From Bacteroidaceae bacterium (GTDB taxonomy: Bacteria > Bacteroidota > Bacteroidia > Bacteroidales > Bacteroidaceae): 41,408 bases of DNA. How positions within the stretch are numbered: the stretch's first letter is position 1; each line of letters begins with the position of its first letter. Positions 28,593 to 36,405 of this stretch are shown here, piece after piece. The stretch covers positions 1 through 41,408 of the forward strand of contig JAFWPH010000072.1 in assembly GCA_017509605.1 (NCBI GenBank), in the 5' to 3' direction. The notes below the pieces were generated by a model that was not told the DNA's origin, searched no databases, and saw nothing but the letters and a program-made list of their open reading frames with translations. A program made the translations under genes and the position numbers.

Positions 28593-30023
28593 ATGCGCCT
28601 CATTCCCATCTACACATGGAACAGGGGGTTGAAATCATTCGACATTCGGCGTCGCCGTTTCATTGACCAGCCCTGGGCACCTGGCGTCACACTCATCGTG
28701 TGCGTCATCATCGCCATGCTCTTAGCCAACCTTCCATTCACGAAGGAACTGTACAAAAGTTTTCTCGAAACCGACATCTCCATACATGTCAAGAGTCCGG
28801 TGAACCCTGAGACGGGAGTGAGCGACATCCAGTTCTTCTTCCCCAAGAACATGAACGTGGAGAAATTCATCAACGACATCCTGATGGTGATTTTCTTCTT
28901 CACGGTAGGTCTGGAAATCAAGCGCGAGATTGTCTGCGGTGAACTGTCGTCGTTCAAAAAAGCCATTCTTCCCGTTATCGCCGCTGCCGGTGGTATGGCC
29001 GTGCCTGCTTTGTTTTACGCGATTTTCAACATCGGGACTGAGGCCGCTTCCGGCTGGGGTATTCCCACCGCCACAGACATCGCCTTCGCCATCGGCATCA
29101 TGTCGATACTGGGCGACAAGGTGCCTGTGTCGCTGAAGATTTTCCTCACTGCACTCGCCATCGCCGACGACCTCGGCGCCATACTGGTGGTGGCCATCTT
29201 CTACGGAGGCGACATCAACCTGCCTCTACTGGGCATTGCCCTGCTCCTCGTGGCGCTCGTTTACTTACAGAACCGTTTAGGCGAGAAACGCATGCTCTGC
29301 TATTTGGTGCCGGCAGTGATCATCTGGATCCTCTTCTACTACTCAGGTGTTCATTCCACCATGTCGGGAGTCGTGATGGCCATGCTTATCCCCATGGAAG
29401 CCCGTTACAACCGCGCCTATTTCGACCGCAAGCGCAAGCAATACCAAAACCGTATCGCCAAATTAGACTTCCTGGAGAAAGACAGTGAAGAGCCCTTTCC
29501 CAATGGTGCCCAACGCCACTGTCTCAGACGTCTCAGCGTAGTGTCGAAAGGCAGCATCGGCATGAGTTACCGCTTGGAGCATGCGCTCAACCCTTATATC
29601 AACTACCTCATCATGCCTATCTTCGCACTCGCCAACGCCGGTGTGGAGATACCCGACCTCTCCTACTTCAACATCTTCCAGTACAGCCCTGAACTTGGAA
29701 GCGTGGGTATGGGTGTGTTCTTCGGCCTGCTGCTCGGCAAACCCATTGGCATCACCATCGCATCGTTCATCGCTATTAAAGCCAAGGTGGGTGTCATGCC
29801 CAGCAACGCCACATGGAAGATGCTCTTCGCTGTGGCATGCCTCGGCGGTATCGGCTTCACGATGTCCATCTTCGTCGATACACTGTCGTTTGGCGAGAAC
29901 AGCCCAGAGGTTTGTGAACTCCTTCGCAACACAGGCAAAATCGCCGTGCTGCTCGGTTCGCTGAGTGCAGGTATCCTCGGCAGCGTGCTCATCAACCTTT
30001 TCCATCAACCGAAAACCAAATAA
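28593..30023 (+). CDS. nhaA: Na+/H+ antiporter NhaA
   Basis: A 476-residue inner-membrane protein of the NhaA family. It exchanges sodium for protons for pH and salt homeostasis. About eleven to twelve hydrophobic helices are visible. The ion-binding aspartate pair is in LAIADDLGAILVV (Asp192-Asp193), and TATDIAFAIGIM (159-170) is the other diagnostic segment. It is longer than the roughly 390 residues of E. coli NhaA. Two extra hydrophilic stretches explain this: one at about 55-90 (HVKSPVNPETGVSD) and one at about 285-325, as in other Bacteroidetes homologues. It is monocistronic. Confidence 0.95.
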   Translation: MRLIPIYTWNRGLKSFDIRRRRFIDQPWAPGVTLIVCVIIAMLLANLPFTKELYKSFLETDISIHVKSPVNPETGVSDIQFFFPKNMNVEKFINDILMVIFFFTVGLEIKREIVCGELSSFKKAILPVIAAAGGMAVPALFYAIFNIGTEAASGWGIPTATDIAFAIGIMSILGDKVPVSLKIFLTALAIADDLGAILVVAIFYGGDINLPLLGIALLLVALVYLQNRLGEKRMLCYLVPAVIIWILFYYSGVHSTMSGVVMAMLIPMEARYNRAYFDRKRKQYQNRIAKLDFLEKDSEEPFPNGAQRHCLRRLSVVSKGSIGMSYRLEHALNPYINYLIMPIFALANAGVEIPDLSYFNIFQYSPELGSVGMGVFFGLLLGKPIGITIASFIAIKAKVGVMPSNATWKMLFAVACLGGIGFTMSIFVDTLSFGENSPEVCELLRNTGKIAVLLGSLSAGILGSVLINLFHQPKTK

Positions 30024-30044
30024 TCATCTGGATTAGTGATCATT

Positions 30045-30094
30045 CGTTATTTCGGAGCCTCGTTATTACGAAATAACGATATGACGTTATAACG
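30045..30094. repeat. CGTTATAACG/CGAAATAACG palindromic repeat, copy 2
   Basis: CGTTATTTCG (30045-30054) pairs with CGAAATAACG (30069-30078) as a perfect 10-bp stem with a 14-nt loop. CGTTATAACG (30085-30094) is a perfect palindrome. The same elements are at 3275-3300. It lies between nhaA and the GlnRS gene. Confidence 0.6.
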
Positions 30095-30154
30095 ACAAAT
30101 CAGAATCGCAAAAAGAGAAGAAAATAAAAAACAACAAAAACAAATATAATCACA

Positions 30155-31858
30155 ATGAAAGAAGAAATAGCAGAAGTGACAGAGAAGAAATCGCTGAACT
30201 TCGTGGAAGAAGCAGTGGAAAAAGACCTTGCTGAAGGCAAGAACGGCGGAAGGATACAGACACGTTTCCCGCCTGAGCCTAACGGCTACCTCCATATCGG
30301 ACACGCCAAGGCCATCTGCATGGACTTCGGCATCGCCAAACGCTACGGCGGTGTGTGCAACCTCCGTTTCGACGACACCAACCCGTCGCGCGAGGACACA
30401 GAATACGTTGATGCCATCAAGGAAGACATCCAGTGGCTCGGCTTCCAGTGGGGCAACATCTACTATGCCTCCGACTATTTCCAGCAGCTCTGGGACTTCG
30501 CCGTGCGCCTCATCAAGACCGGACACGCCTACATCGACGAGCAGTCGGGCGAGGTGATCGCCCAGCAGAAAGGCACGCCTACCATCCCGGGAACCGACAG
30601 CCCATACCGCAATCGGCCCGTGGAGGAGAGCCTCGACCTCTTCGAGCGCATGAACAAGGGCGAGTTTGAGGAAGGGAGCATGGTGCTTCGCGCCAAGATC
30701 GACATGGCGAACCCCAACATGCACTTCCGCGACCCCATCATCTACCGCATTATCAAGACACCGCACCACCGCACAGGTACAGCGTGGAACGCTTACCCCA
30801 TGTATGACTTCGCACATGGTGAGAGCGACTACTTCGAAGGAGTGACCCATTCCATCTGCACACTCGAGTTCGAGGTACACCGCCCACTCTACAACTATTT
30901 CATCGACCTGCTCAAAGACGGTCAAGACCTCGATGACAACCGTCCCCGTCAGATAGAGTTCAACCGACTGAACCTCACCTACACGGTGATGAGCAAGCGC
31001 AAATTGCTTGCCTTGGTTAAGGAAGGACTGGTCAACGGCTGGGATGACCCACGCATGCCGACCATCTGCGGTTTCCGCCGCCGTGGCTACAGCCCCGAGT
31101 CCATTCGAGGCTTCATCAACAAGATAGGCTACACCAAATACGAGGCGCTCAACGACTTCGCATTGCTGGAGTCGGCTGTTCGCGAAGACCTTAACGCCCG
31201 AGCCACCCGCGTGAGCGCAGTCATCAATCCGCTGAAACTCGTCATCACCAATTACCCCGAAGACATGGTGGAAGAAATGGAAGCCATCGACAACCCCGAG
31301 GATCCAGAGAGCAAGACTCACAACATCCAATTCAGCCGTGAACTGTGGATAGAACGCGAGGATTTCATGGAGGACGCTCCGAAGAAGTTCTTCCGTCTGA
31401 GCGTGGGACGCGAGGTGCGTCTGAAGAACGCCTACATCGTCAAGTGCACCGGTCTGAAGAAGAACGACGCTGGCGAGATCGAGGAAATCTACTGCGAGTA
31501 CGACCCGCAGACCAAGAGCGGCATGCCCGACGCCAACCGCAAGGTGAAGGCCACACTCCACTGGGTGAGCTGCCGTCACTGCCTGCCGGCCGAGGTACGT
31601 CTGTACGACCGTCTGTTCATGGTGGAGAATCCGTCGGCCGACGACCGTGACTTCCGCGAACTGCTCAACCCCAACTCGCTCGAGGTACGCACCAATTGCT
31701 ATGTGGAGAGATACCTTCAGGAATTCAAGCCCCTCGACTACCTGCAGTTCCAGCGCATCGGCTACTTCACGCCCGACAAAGACTCCACACCCGACCATCT
31801 CATCTTCAACCGTACGGTAGGACTGAAAGACAACTGGGCCAAACAGTCCAAAGCATAA
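30155..31858 (+). CDS. glnS: glutaminyl-tRNA synthetase
   Basis: A 567-residue class I aminoacyl-tRNA synthetase, of normal GlnRS length. It charges tRNA-Gln with glutamine. The signature PEPNGYLHIGH is at 40-50, the KMSKS-equivalent VMSKRK at 278-283, and RFDDTNPSREDTEYVDAI at about 71-88. The C-terminal anticodon-binding beta-barrels (about 340-560) include CEYDPQTKSG and DNWAKQSKA at the end. Its presence means this organism does not depend only on the GatCAB route for Gln-tRNA. Confidence 0.96.
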   Translation: MKEEIAEVTEKKSLNFVEEAVEKDLAEGKNGGRIQTRFPPEPNGYLHIGHAKAICMDFGIAKRYGGVCNLRFDDTNPSREDTEYVDAIKEDIQWLGFQWGNIYYASDYFQQLWDFAVRLIKTGHAYIDEQSGEVIAQQKGTPTIPGTDSPYRNRPVEESLDLFERMNKGEFEEGSMVLRAKIDMANPNMHFRDPIIYRIIKTPHHRTGTAWNAYPMYDFAHGESDYFEGVTHSICTLEFEVHRPLYNYFIDLLKDGQDLDDNRPRQIEFNRLNLTYTVMSKRKLLALVKEGLVNGWDDPRMPTICGFRRRGYSPESIRGFINKIGYTKYEALNDFALLESAVREDLNARATRVSAVINPLKLVITNYPEDMVEEMEAIDNPEDPESKTHNIQFSRELWIEREDFMEDAPKKFFRLSVGREVRLKNAYIVKCTGLKKNDAGEIEEIYCEYDPQTKSGMPDANRKVKATLHWVSCRHCLPAEVRLYDRLFMVENPSADDRDFRELLNPNSLEVRTNCYVERYLQEFKPLDYLQFQRIGYFTPDKDSTPDHLIFNRTVGLKDNWAKQSKA

Positions 31859-31861
31859 ATA

Positions 31862-31890
31862 GTCAATGGTCAACGGTCAATGGTCAATGA
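31862..31890. repeat. GTCAATG short repeat, copy 1
   Basis: Three adjacent copies of GTCAATG with a GTCAACG variant, in a 7-bp rhythm. The repeat supplies the ATG at 31880 used by the downstream gene. A reverse-oriented relative is at 33888-33920. Confidence 0.6.
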
Positions 31891-32632
31891 TTCCTACTCA
31901 CATATCGCTACGTTCATCAACAGCATACCCTCGGTGTTCGACACCGAGGGCACGCTGATTTATGAGGAACGTAATGTCGTAAAGCGGTTTGACGCACCCG
32001 ATGGAACGCCGCTCATCGTGAAACGGTTCAAGTTTCCTAACCCCGTTCAACGATTTGCCTACTCCTTCTACCGTCCCTCCAAGGCGAGAAGGGCTTATGA
32101 GTATGCCTTAAGGCTTATCGAGCTGGGAATCGACACACCGACACCCATCGCCTATATTGAGGAGAAACGAAACGGGCTGTTCACCTACGGCTACTTCATG
32201 TCAGCAGAGAACAATAACCCCGACTGCAGACTACTGAGGAACGACCCGCACTTCGACAACGACAGACTCGCTCGCGACCTCATGGCTTTCATTGTGACAC
32301 TGCATGAGAAGGGGGTGCTGCACGGCGACACCAACCTGTCGAACTTCCTCTATGAGAAACGTGGCGACAACTACCATTTCGCTGTCATCGACATCAACCG
32401 GTCCAAATTCGTCAGCCCGCCACCCACACAAGCACAATGCCTACGCAACCTCGTACGCATCACCCACATCGTGTCGTTGCTCAAATATTTAGTGGGTATC
32501 TACGCCGAGTTCCGTGGCTGGGATGCCGAGGAATCCACCTCGAAAGTGATGGCCATGCTACACCATTTTGAACAACGCCGAAAAGCGAAACACGCATTCC
32601 GCATCTGGCGCCTCTGGCGAAGAAAAAAATGA
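31880..32632 (+). CDS. lipopolysaccharide kinase (WaaP/InaA-like)
   Basis: A 250-residue protein-kinase-fold enzyme of the Kdo/WaaP/InaA-like family, which typically phosphorylates sugars of the LPS core at the inner face of the membrane. Readable motifs are the ATP-binding lysine Lys48 in LIVKRFKF, the catalytic loop VLHGDTNLSNFLY (His148, Asp150, Asn155) and the metal-binding aspartate Asp171 in AVIDINRSKF. The C-terminus is very basic (RRKAKHAFRIWRLWRRKK). ATG 31880 lies inside a short repeat, so the real start may differ. Its last 75 bp overlap the convergent CcsA gene. Confidence 0.82.
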   Translation: MVNDSYSHIATFINSIPSVFDTEGTLIYEERNVVKRFDAPDGTPLIVKRFKFPNPVQRFAYSFYRPSKARRAYEYALRLIELGIDTPTPIAYIEEKRNGLFTYGYFMSAENNNPDCRLLRNDPHFDNDRLARDLMAFIVTLHEKGVLHGDTNLSNFLYEKRGDNYHFAVIDINRSKFVSPPPTQAQCLRNLVRITHIVSLLKYLVGIYAEFRGWDAEESTSKVMAMLHHFEQRRKAKHAFRIWRLWRRKK

Positions 32633-33421
32633 GGTGTAGGTGTGTACGGAGGTGCCTTGTGCGCTCGGCAGATAATTGATGCCCCACCAGCACATCTGAA
32701 GGAGAAGGAACGAGACGATGAGCACCCAAAGGGCAGGACGTACCGACTGAGGGCGGTAAAGCCTGTAGTGGACAAAGACCAGATAGGAGAACCATGTGAT
32801 GGCGGCCCACGTCTCCTTGGGATCCCACGACCAGTAATGCCCCCAGGCTTCCTTGGCCCATAATGCACCGAAAAGCATCCCGAAAGTCATGAAAGCCAAT
32901 CCGGCATAAACAAGGTCATCTACCGCGCTGAGTGAGGAACGCATAGCGGTAGGTGTGGTCTTACCTCCTTTGAACAGAAGGAACACCGATATGAGAAACG
33001 AAGCGCCAAGCAAGGCGTAGGCGAACATATAAACGATGACATGAGGGGCGAACCACGGACTCTGCAAGGCTGGCATCAGGGTCTTGGAATGAATCTCGGG
33101 TTTGAAGAGGTTGATACAGATAAAGACCAACGACATCACCGTGGAGAATGACAGGATCCACTTGTAGCGCCAACGGGAGTAGATGATGAGACCGGCCAAG
33201 GAGAGGAAGAAAGAATACCATAGTCGTGTCTCCCCCATCGTTCGGAGTGGCGGACGCTCCAAGGAAATCCAGAAAAGCACAATAAACAAGAAGAAGAGGA
33301 CCAGCCCTGAGACCGTAAAGGCAACCGCAGCTGTCCGCTTGTCTTTCCATGCGGTGTATGCTCCTGCTGCCCAGAGCAGTACGGAAGCAATAGCGAAATA
33401 CACAAACTGTTCCCAACTCAT
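32558..33421 (-). CDS. ccsA: cytochrome c biogenesis protein CcsA
   Basis: A 287-residue polytopic membrane protein of the CcsA/CcmC heme-handling superfamily. Together with a ResB/Ccs1 partner it carries heme to apocytochrome c (System II). The tryptophan-rich signature is WGHYWSWDPKETW (193-205), and His127 in SPWFAPHVIVY is a likely heme ligand. ATG 33421 is chosen because it overlaps the ResB-like stop by 4 bp (ATGA); an open stretch upstream lies inside the ResB-like gene. The extreme C-terminus is read antisense to the kinase gene. Confidence 0.9.
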   Translation of the reverse strand: MSWEQFVYFAIASVLLWAAGAYTAWKDKRTAAVAFTVSGLVLFFLFIVLFWISLERPPLRTMGETRLWYSFFLSLAGLIIYSRWRYKWILSFSTVMSLVFICINLFKPEIHSKTLMPALQSPWFAPHVIVYMFAYALLGASFLISVFLLFKGGKTTPTAMRSSLSAVDDLVYAGLAFMTFGMLFGALWAKEAWGHYWSWDPKETWAAITWFSYLVFVHYRLYRPQSVRPALWVLIVSFLLLQMCWWGINYLPSAQGTSVHTYTSFFSSPEAPDAECVFRFSALFKMV

Positions 33422-34344
33422 ACGCGTTTCCTCCCTCCCTTTACAAACATACACAACGCTCCTGCCAACATCATGTGGATGCCAGTATAGACAGCGGGAA
33501 GCCAAGGATCACACACCAACTCAAAAATCGATATCTCACTCTGGGCACCCATCTGCGTGTCGTAGCCGTACTGGTAGATCTTCCAACCATCTACCTCAAT
33601 TGGTTTGTTCACATCAACAACGGTCTCGATATTCTTGCCGGTCTTCGTCAAGACCTTTATCTCAGAAGCAAAGCGACGGGGCGAACCATCATCGTATGTC
33701 TCCATGATGAACTTCTGCAGTTCAATGGTTATCGGCATCTCCTTGACAACACCATGAGAGTCCAATGCGCGCCACTCTGGTTCTCCAATGGCGGCAATCA
33801 TCCTCACTCGCTGCATATCGGCGTTGCCAAGTGTGGCTGTGGTGAGCGCAAGGAACAGACCAAAGTGGTTGAGCAAGAAGGGGATGTCATTGAACATTGA
33901 ACGTTGACCATTGAACATTGTTCTTAGACGTTTGAGAATGATAACACCAAGAATCAAAGCAATATAGACATAGATGAGTACAAAGGGCCAGAACGACAGC
34001 ATATTGTTCAGCCATGTGCCATTCGCTTCCTGACGGGTGAGTCCCATGATGATGGTCAGCACCACGGCATACACCAGCGCTGGAATAGCTGCTTGATAGT
34101 GACCAATAAACCGAAAGAGATAAACCTTCTTTCTGAGCAAGTGCATCACCACAATCACCAACACGAAAACGGCAAGAACGATGATGTTGGCCGGCCATGA
34201 GAACACATTCCAGTCAACAGCACCCACACCCCATTGCATCAGGAATCCGACCGCCACCAATACACCGCCTATCGCAAAGCCTTCAGGCAGCTTCCAAGGT
34301 TTACGTTTCGTATTGTCCATTTTCACTTCCATTTTAACCCCCAT
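33418..34344 (-). CDS. ResB/Ccs1-like cytochrome c biogenesis protein
   Basis: A 308-residue membrane protein, the partner of CcsA in System II maturation. It shows four hydrophobic segments: three N-terminal (about 20-40, 45-65, 80-100) and one near the end (about 280-298). Between them is a soluble domain with GWKIYQYGYDTQMGAQSEIS, which is typical of ResB-like proteins. ATG 34344 lies in a 35-bp repeat; in-frame alternatives are 34332 and 34320, and GGAAGTGAAA just before 34320 is the best ribosome-binding-like sequence. Residues around 150 (MFNGQRSMFND) are encoded by a short intergenic-type repeat. No cytochrome gene such as nrfHA lies nearby. Confidence 0.82.
   Translation of the reverse strand: MGVKMEVKMDNTKRKPWKLPEGFAIGGVLVAVGFLMQWGVGAVDWNVFSWPANIIVLAVFVLVIVVMHLLRKKVYLFRFIGHYQAAIPALVYAVVLTIIMGLTRQEANGTWLNNMLSFWPFVLIYVYIALILGVIILKRLRTMFNGQRSMFNDIPFLLNHFGLFLALTTATLGNADMQRVRMIAAIGEPEWRALDSHGVVKEMPITIELQKFIMETYDDGSPRRFASEIKVLTKTGKNIETVVDVNKPIEVDGWKIYQYGYDTQMGAQSEISIFELVCDPWLPAVYTGIHMMLAGALCMFVKGGRKRV
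33888..33920. repeat. GTCAATG-type short repeat, copy 2, inside a coding region
   Basis: On the minus strand it reads CAATGTTCAATGGTCAACG followed by TTCAATGTTCAATG, closely related to the intergenic repeat at 31862-31890. Here it lies within the ResB-like gene and is translated as MFNGQRSMFND. Confidence 0.55.
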
Positions 34345-34397
34345 GAGCGCAGCAAATTAACTACCCCTTTTACTCCCATGAGCGCAGCGAATTAAGT
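34340..34397. repeat. pair of direct repeats at the start of the ResB-like gene
   Basis: CCCATGAGCGCAGC followed by AAATTAACT at 34340-34362, and the same 23-bp unit with three changes at 34375-34397; period 35 bp. Both copies carry an ATG on the minus strand, and one of these is the longest possible start of the ResB-like gene. Confidence 0.65.
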
Positions 34398-34522
34398 TAT
34401 GATTCTATATTCTTCCTCATCACGACTGCAAAATTACTCTATTTTCCAGATACATTTCTTAGAGAAAAGCCAAAAACACAAATTTTTACCATCCTTTTAA
34501 GAGCTTTTGTCTATGAATTTCG

Positions 34523-34530
34523 TAAATTTG
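34523..34530 (+). promoter_or_regulatory. -7 element before the DUF169 gene
   Basis: TAAATTTG lies 52 bp upstream of ATG 34583. A TTTG at 34506-34509 is too close to be a standard -33 box. Confidence 0.45.
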
Positions 34531-34582
34531 TAATCCTAACCAAAGGACAAACACATTCATAACTCATCTTTCGGAAGTAAAA

Positions 34583-35293
34583 ATGGAAATCAGTGAATTT
34601 ATCGATTATTACAAGGAAGCGTTTGGCAGTCAAGCACAACTGCCTCTGCTGTTCGGATACAGTGATCAACCTATCGCCGATACGGGGAAGATTGGCGGCT
34701 GCTTCTTCAAGGGACTTCAGCAGGCCCGCGAAGGTGAAGCCCTCAGTCTGAGTGCGGATGTCATCGGATGTGGCGGCGGCAAATTATACACGGGCTTTTC
34801 CGAGATGCCGGAAAGAGTGCCTGGCTTCGTCTCGCTGAAAGAGAAATACAAGAAAACGCCTGAAATGGTCGTCGATTACATCGAAGGACTCGGGATGGAA
34901 AGATCGGAGAAACCTTTCTTGAACTTCATCCGCATCGACAAGGCAGCATCGTTTGACGGTACGGAAGGAATCATGTTCTATGCCACGCCCGATATGCTCT
35001 CTGGCTTGTGTGGATGGGCGTTTTACGACTGCAATGAGCCTGACGCGGTTGTGTCCTTATTCGGTTCGGGTTGCAGTACGGTCGTGGCCATGACAGTAAC
35101 GGAGAATAAGCGACAAGGGCATCGCTGTTTCCTTGGACTGTTCGACCCATCCGTTCGTCCATGGGTCGGCAAGAATGAGTTGAGTTTCACGATACCCTTC
35201 AGCCGTTTCGTCCCCATGATGGAGACAATGAAAGACACTTTCCTCTTTGGCTCCCACGCATGGGAAAGAATCAAGAACAGGATGGAAGAATGA
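34583..35293 (+). CDS. DUF169 family protein
   Basis: A 236-residue protein recognised as DUF169 by its length and pattern: GKIGGCFFKGLQQAREGEAL near 35-54, CGGGKLYTGF at about 63-72, and the late glycine/cysteine cluster LFGSGCSTVVAMTV. The conserved cysteines suggest metal or cofactor contact, but no biochemical function is established for the family that I can state with confidence. No signal peptide is present. The stop overlaps the start of the HAD phosphatase gene (ATGA), so the two are translationally coupled. Confidence 0.82.
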   Translation: MEISEFIDYYKEAFGSQAQLPLLFGYSDQPIADTGKIGGCFFKGLQQAREGEALSLSADVIGCGGGKLYTGFSEMPERVPGFVSLKEKYKKTPEMVVDYIEGLGMERSEKPFLNFIRIDKAASFDGTEGIMFYATPDMLSGLCGWAFYDCNEPDAVVSLFGSGCSTVVAMTVTENKRQGHRCFLGLFDPSVRPWVGKNELSFTIPFSRFVPMMETMKDTFLFGSHAWERIKNRMEE

Positions 35294-35949
35294 GAACACA
35301 ACTGATCATATTCGACTTTGACGGTACGCTGGGTGACACCAGACACATGATTGTCACGACCATGCAGATGACGATAGCGGAACTCGGACTGCCCGAACGC
35401 AGTGAGGCAGCATGCGCCTCTACCATCGGACTGCCTCTGGTCCGCTGCTTCGGGACATTGTTCCCCGATTTGTCGGAGGATGAGGTTCAGCGCTGCGCCG
35501 ACACTTACCGAAAGATATTCTACGAGAACTTGGAGGCCATCCATCCCCAGACCTTTCCTCATGTCGTAGAAACACTGTCAGCGCTCAAGGAACAAGGATT
35601 CACGCTGACCATCGCTTCTTCCCGTTCTCATGCCTCGTTAGTGCAACTCACTCAGGATTTGGGATTATCTGATTGTATCTCCTATTTGATAGGAGCAGAC
35701 AACGTGGAGATAGCGAAGCCCCATCCTGAGCCCGTCTTGAAAACCCTCGAGGCAATGGGTTTTGAGGCTGGCCAAACACTTGTGGTGGGCGACATGGCGG
35801 TGGATATCCTGATGGGAGCCAATGCGGGAGCCAGAACATGCGGTGTGACCTGGGGCAACGGCACGAGAGAGGACCTTGAAAAGGCAGGAGCCGATTTTAT
35901 CATCAATAGCATTGAGGAACTCATCGAAATTGTGAACGATGATGATTAG
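35290..35949 (+). CDS. HAD-superfamily phosphatase (phosphoglycolate phosphatase-like)
   Basis: A 219-residue HAD hydrolase. Motif I is IIFDFDGTLGDT with nucleophile Asp9 and Asp11. Motif II is TIASSRSH at about 106-113, with the motif III lysine in IAKPHPEP (about 142) and motif IV VVGDMAVDILMGANAG (about 163-178). A helical cap (about 15-85) between motifs I and II makes it subfamily I, like Gph. The precise substrate cannot be told. ATG 35290 overlaps the DUF169 stop by 4 bp. Confidence 0.88.
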   Translation: MRTQLIIFDFDGTLGDTRHMIVTTMQMTIAELGLPERSEAACASTIGLPLVRCFGTLFPDLSEDEVQRCADTYRKIFYENLEAIHPQTFPHVVETLSALKEQGFTLTIASSRSHASLVQLTQDLGLSDCISYLIGADNVEIAKPHPEPVLKTLEAMGFEAGQTLVVGDMAVDILMGANAGARTCGVTWGNGTREDLEKAGADFIINSIEELIEIVNDDD

Positions 35950-36099
35950 GATCTAAGCATCGTCCAGCACGAAAGTGCTTAACTTCCAGTCAGCACAGCT
36001 GACTTAACTCCCAATTTAACTCCTTTTTATAACTTCCGAAACTTTAGTTAGTCCAGAAATAGGTTTGGAAAACTTGTATATATGAAGAACAATTCATAA

Positions 36100-36201
36100 T
36101 TTTGGCATGGTAAAAAAGCAACTTCCGATACCAAACGTGGCAACAGCGAATGGAAAGCGGTTATGCTGAAGTATATCCACAACATGAATAAAATCCATTG
36201 A
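36100..36201 (+). pseudogene. 3' remnant of a nucleoside hydrolase gene
   Basis: The frame ending at TGA 36199-36201 reads RGNSEWKAVMLKYIHNMNKIH. It matches the end of the intact nucleoside hydrolase downstream (SGNSRYQ ... VESMLDYIRDMNKIH). At DNA level ACATGAATAAAATCCATTGA is identical at both gene ends. A stop at 36097 closes the frame upstream and no further homology is visible. The rest of 35950-36100 shows no gene. Confidence 0.8.
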
Positions 36202-36203
36202 GT

Positions 36204-36386
36204 ATGAGAAGACTCTTATTTTTCGTTTTTCTGACGCTTGGAACGATTGCCAGAGCCCAAAAGGAATATGAGATCACGGTAGAGAGCAAAAAGCCCTCCG
36301 GTATCATAGACGAGATGCTCTACGGACAACTCTTCGAACACATCTATTTCAGTGCTGGTGGTCAAAATAGCACCATAAATCAATAA
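36204..36386 (+). pseudogene. N-terminal fragment of a GH51 alpha-L-arabinofuranosidase
   Basis: Sixty codons: signal peptide (RRLLFFVFLTLGTIARA), then a mature start EYEITVESKKPSGIIDEMLY and GQLFEHIYFSA, which is the conserved beginning of Bacteroidales GH51 arabinofuranosidases. After that the reading runs into GGQNSTINQ and a stop. The whole catalytic domain (normally more than 400 further residues) is missing. It sits 2 bp after the stop of the nucleoside hydrolase remnant and 19 bp before the intact nucleoside hydrolase. It could at most yield a short exported peptide. Confidence 0.78.
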
Positions 36387-36405
36387 CTAACAAATATCAA
36401 ATTAT

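Noticed and set aside
30047..31873. Minus-strand open frame of about 600 codons opposite glnS
   Set aside because: GlnRS on the plus strand has its HIGH and KMSKS-type motifs; the antisense product has no recognisable domain.
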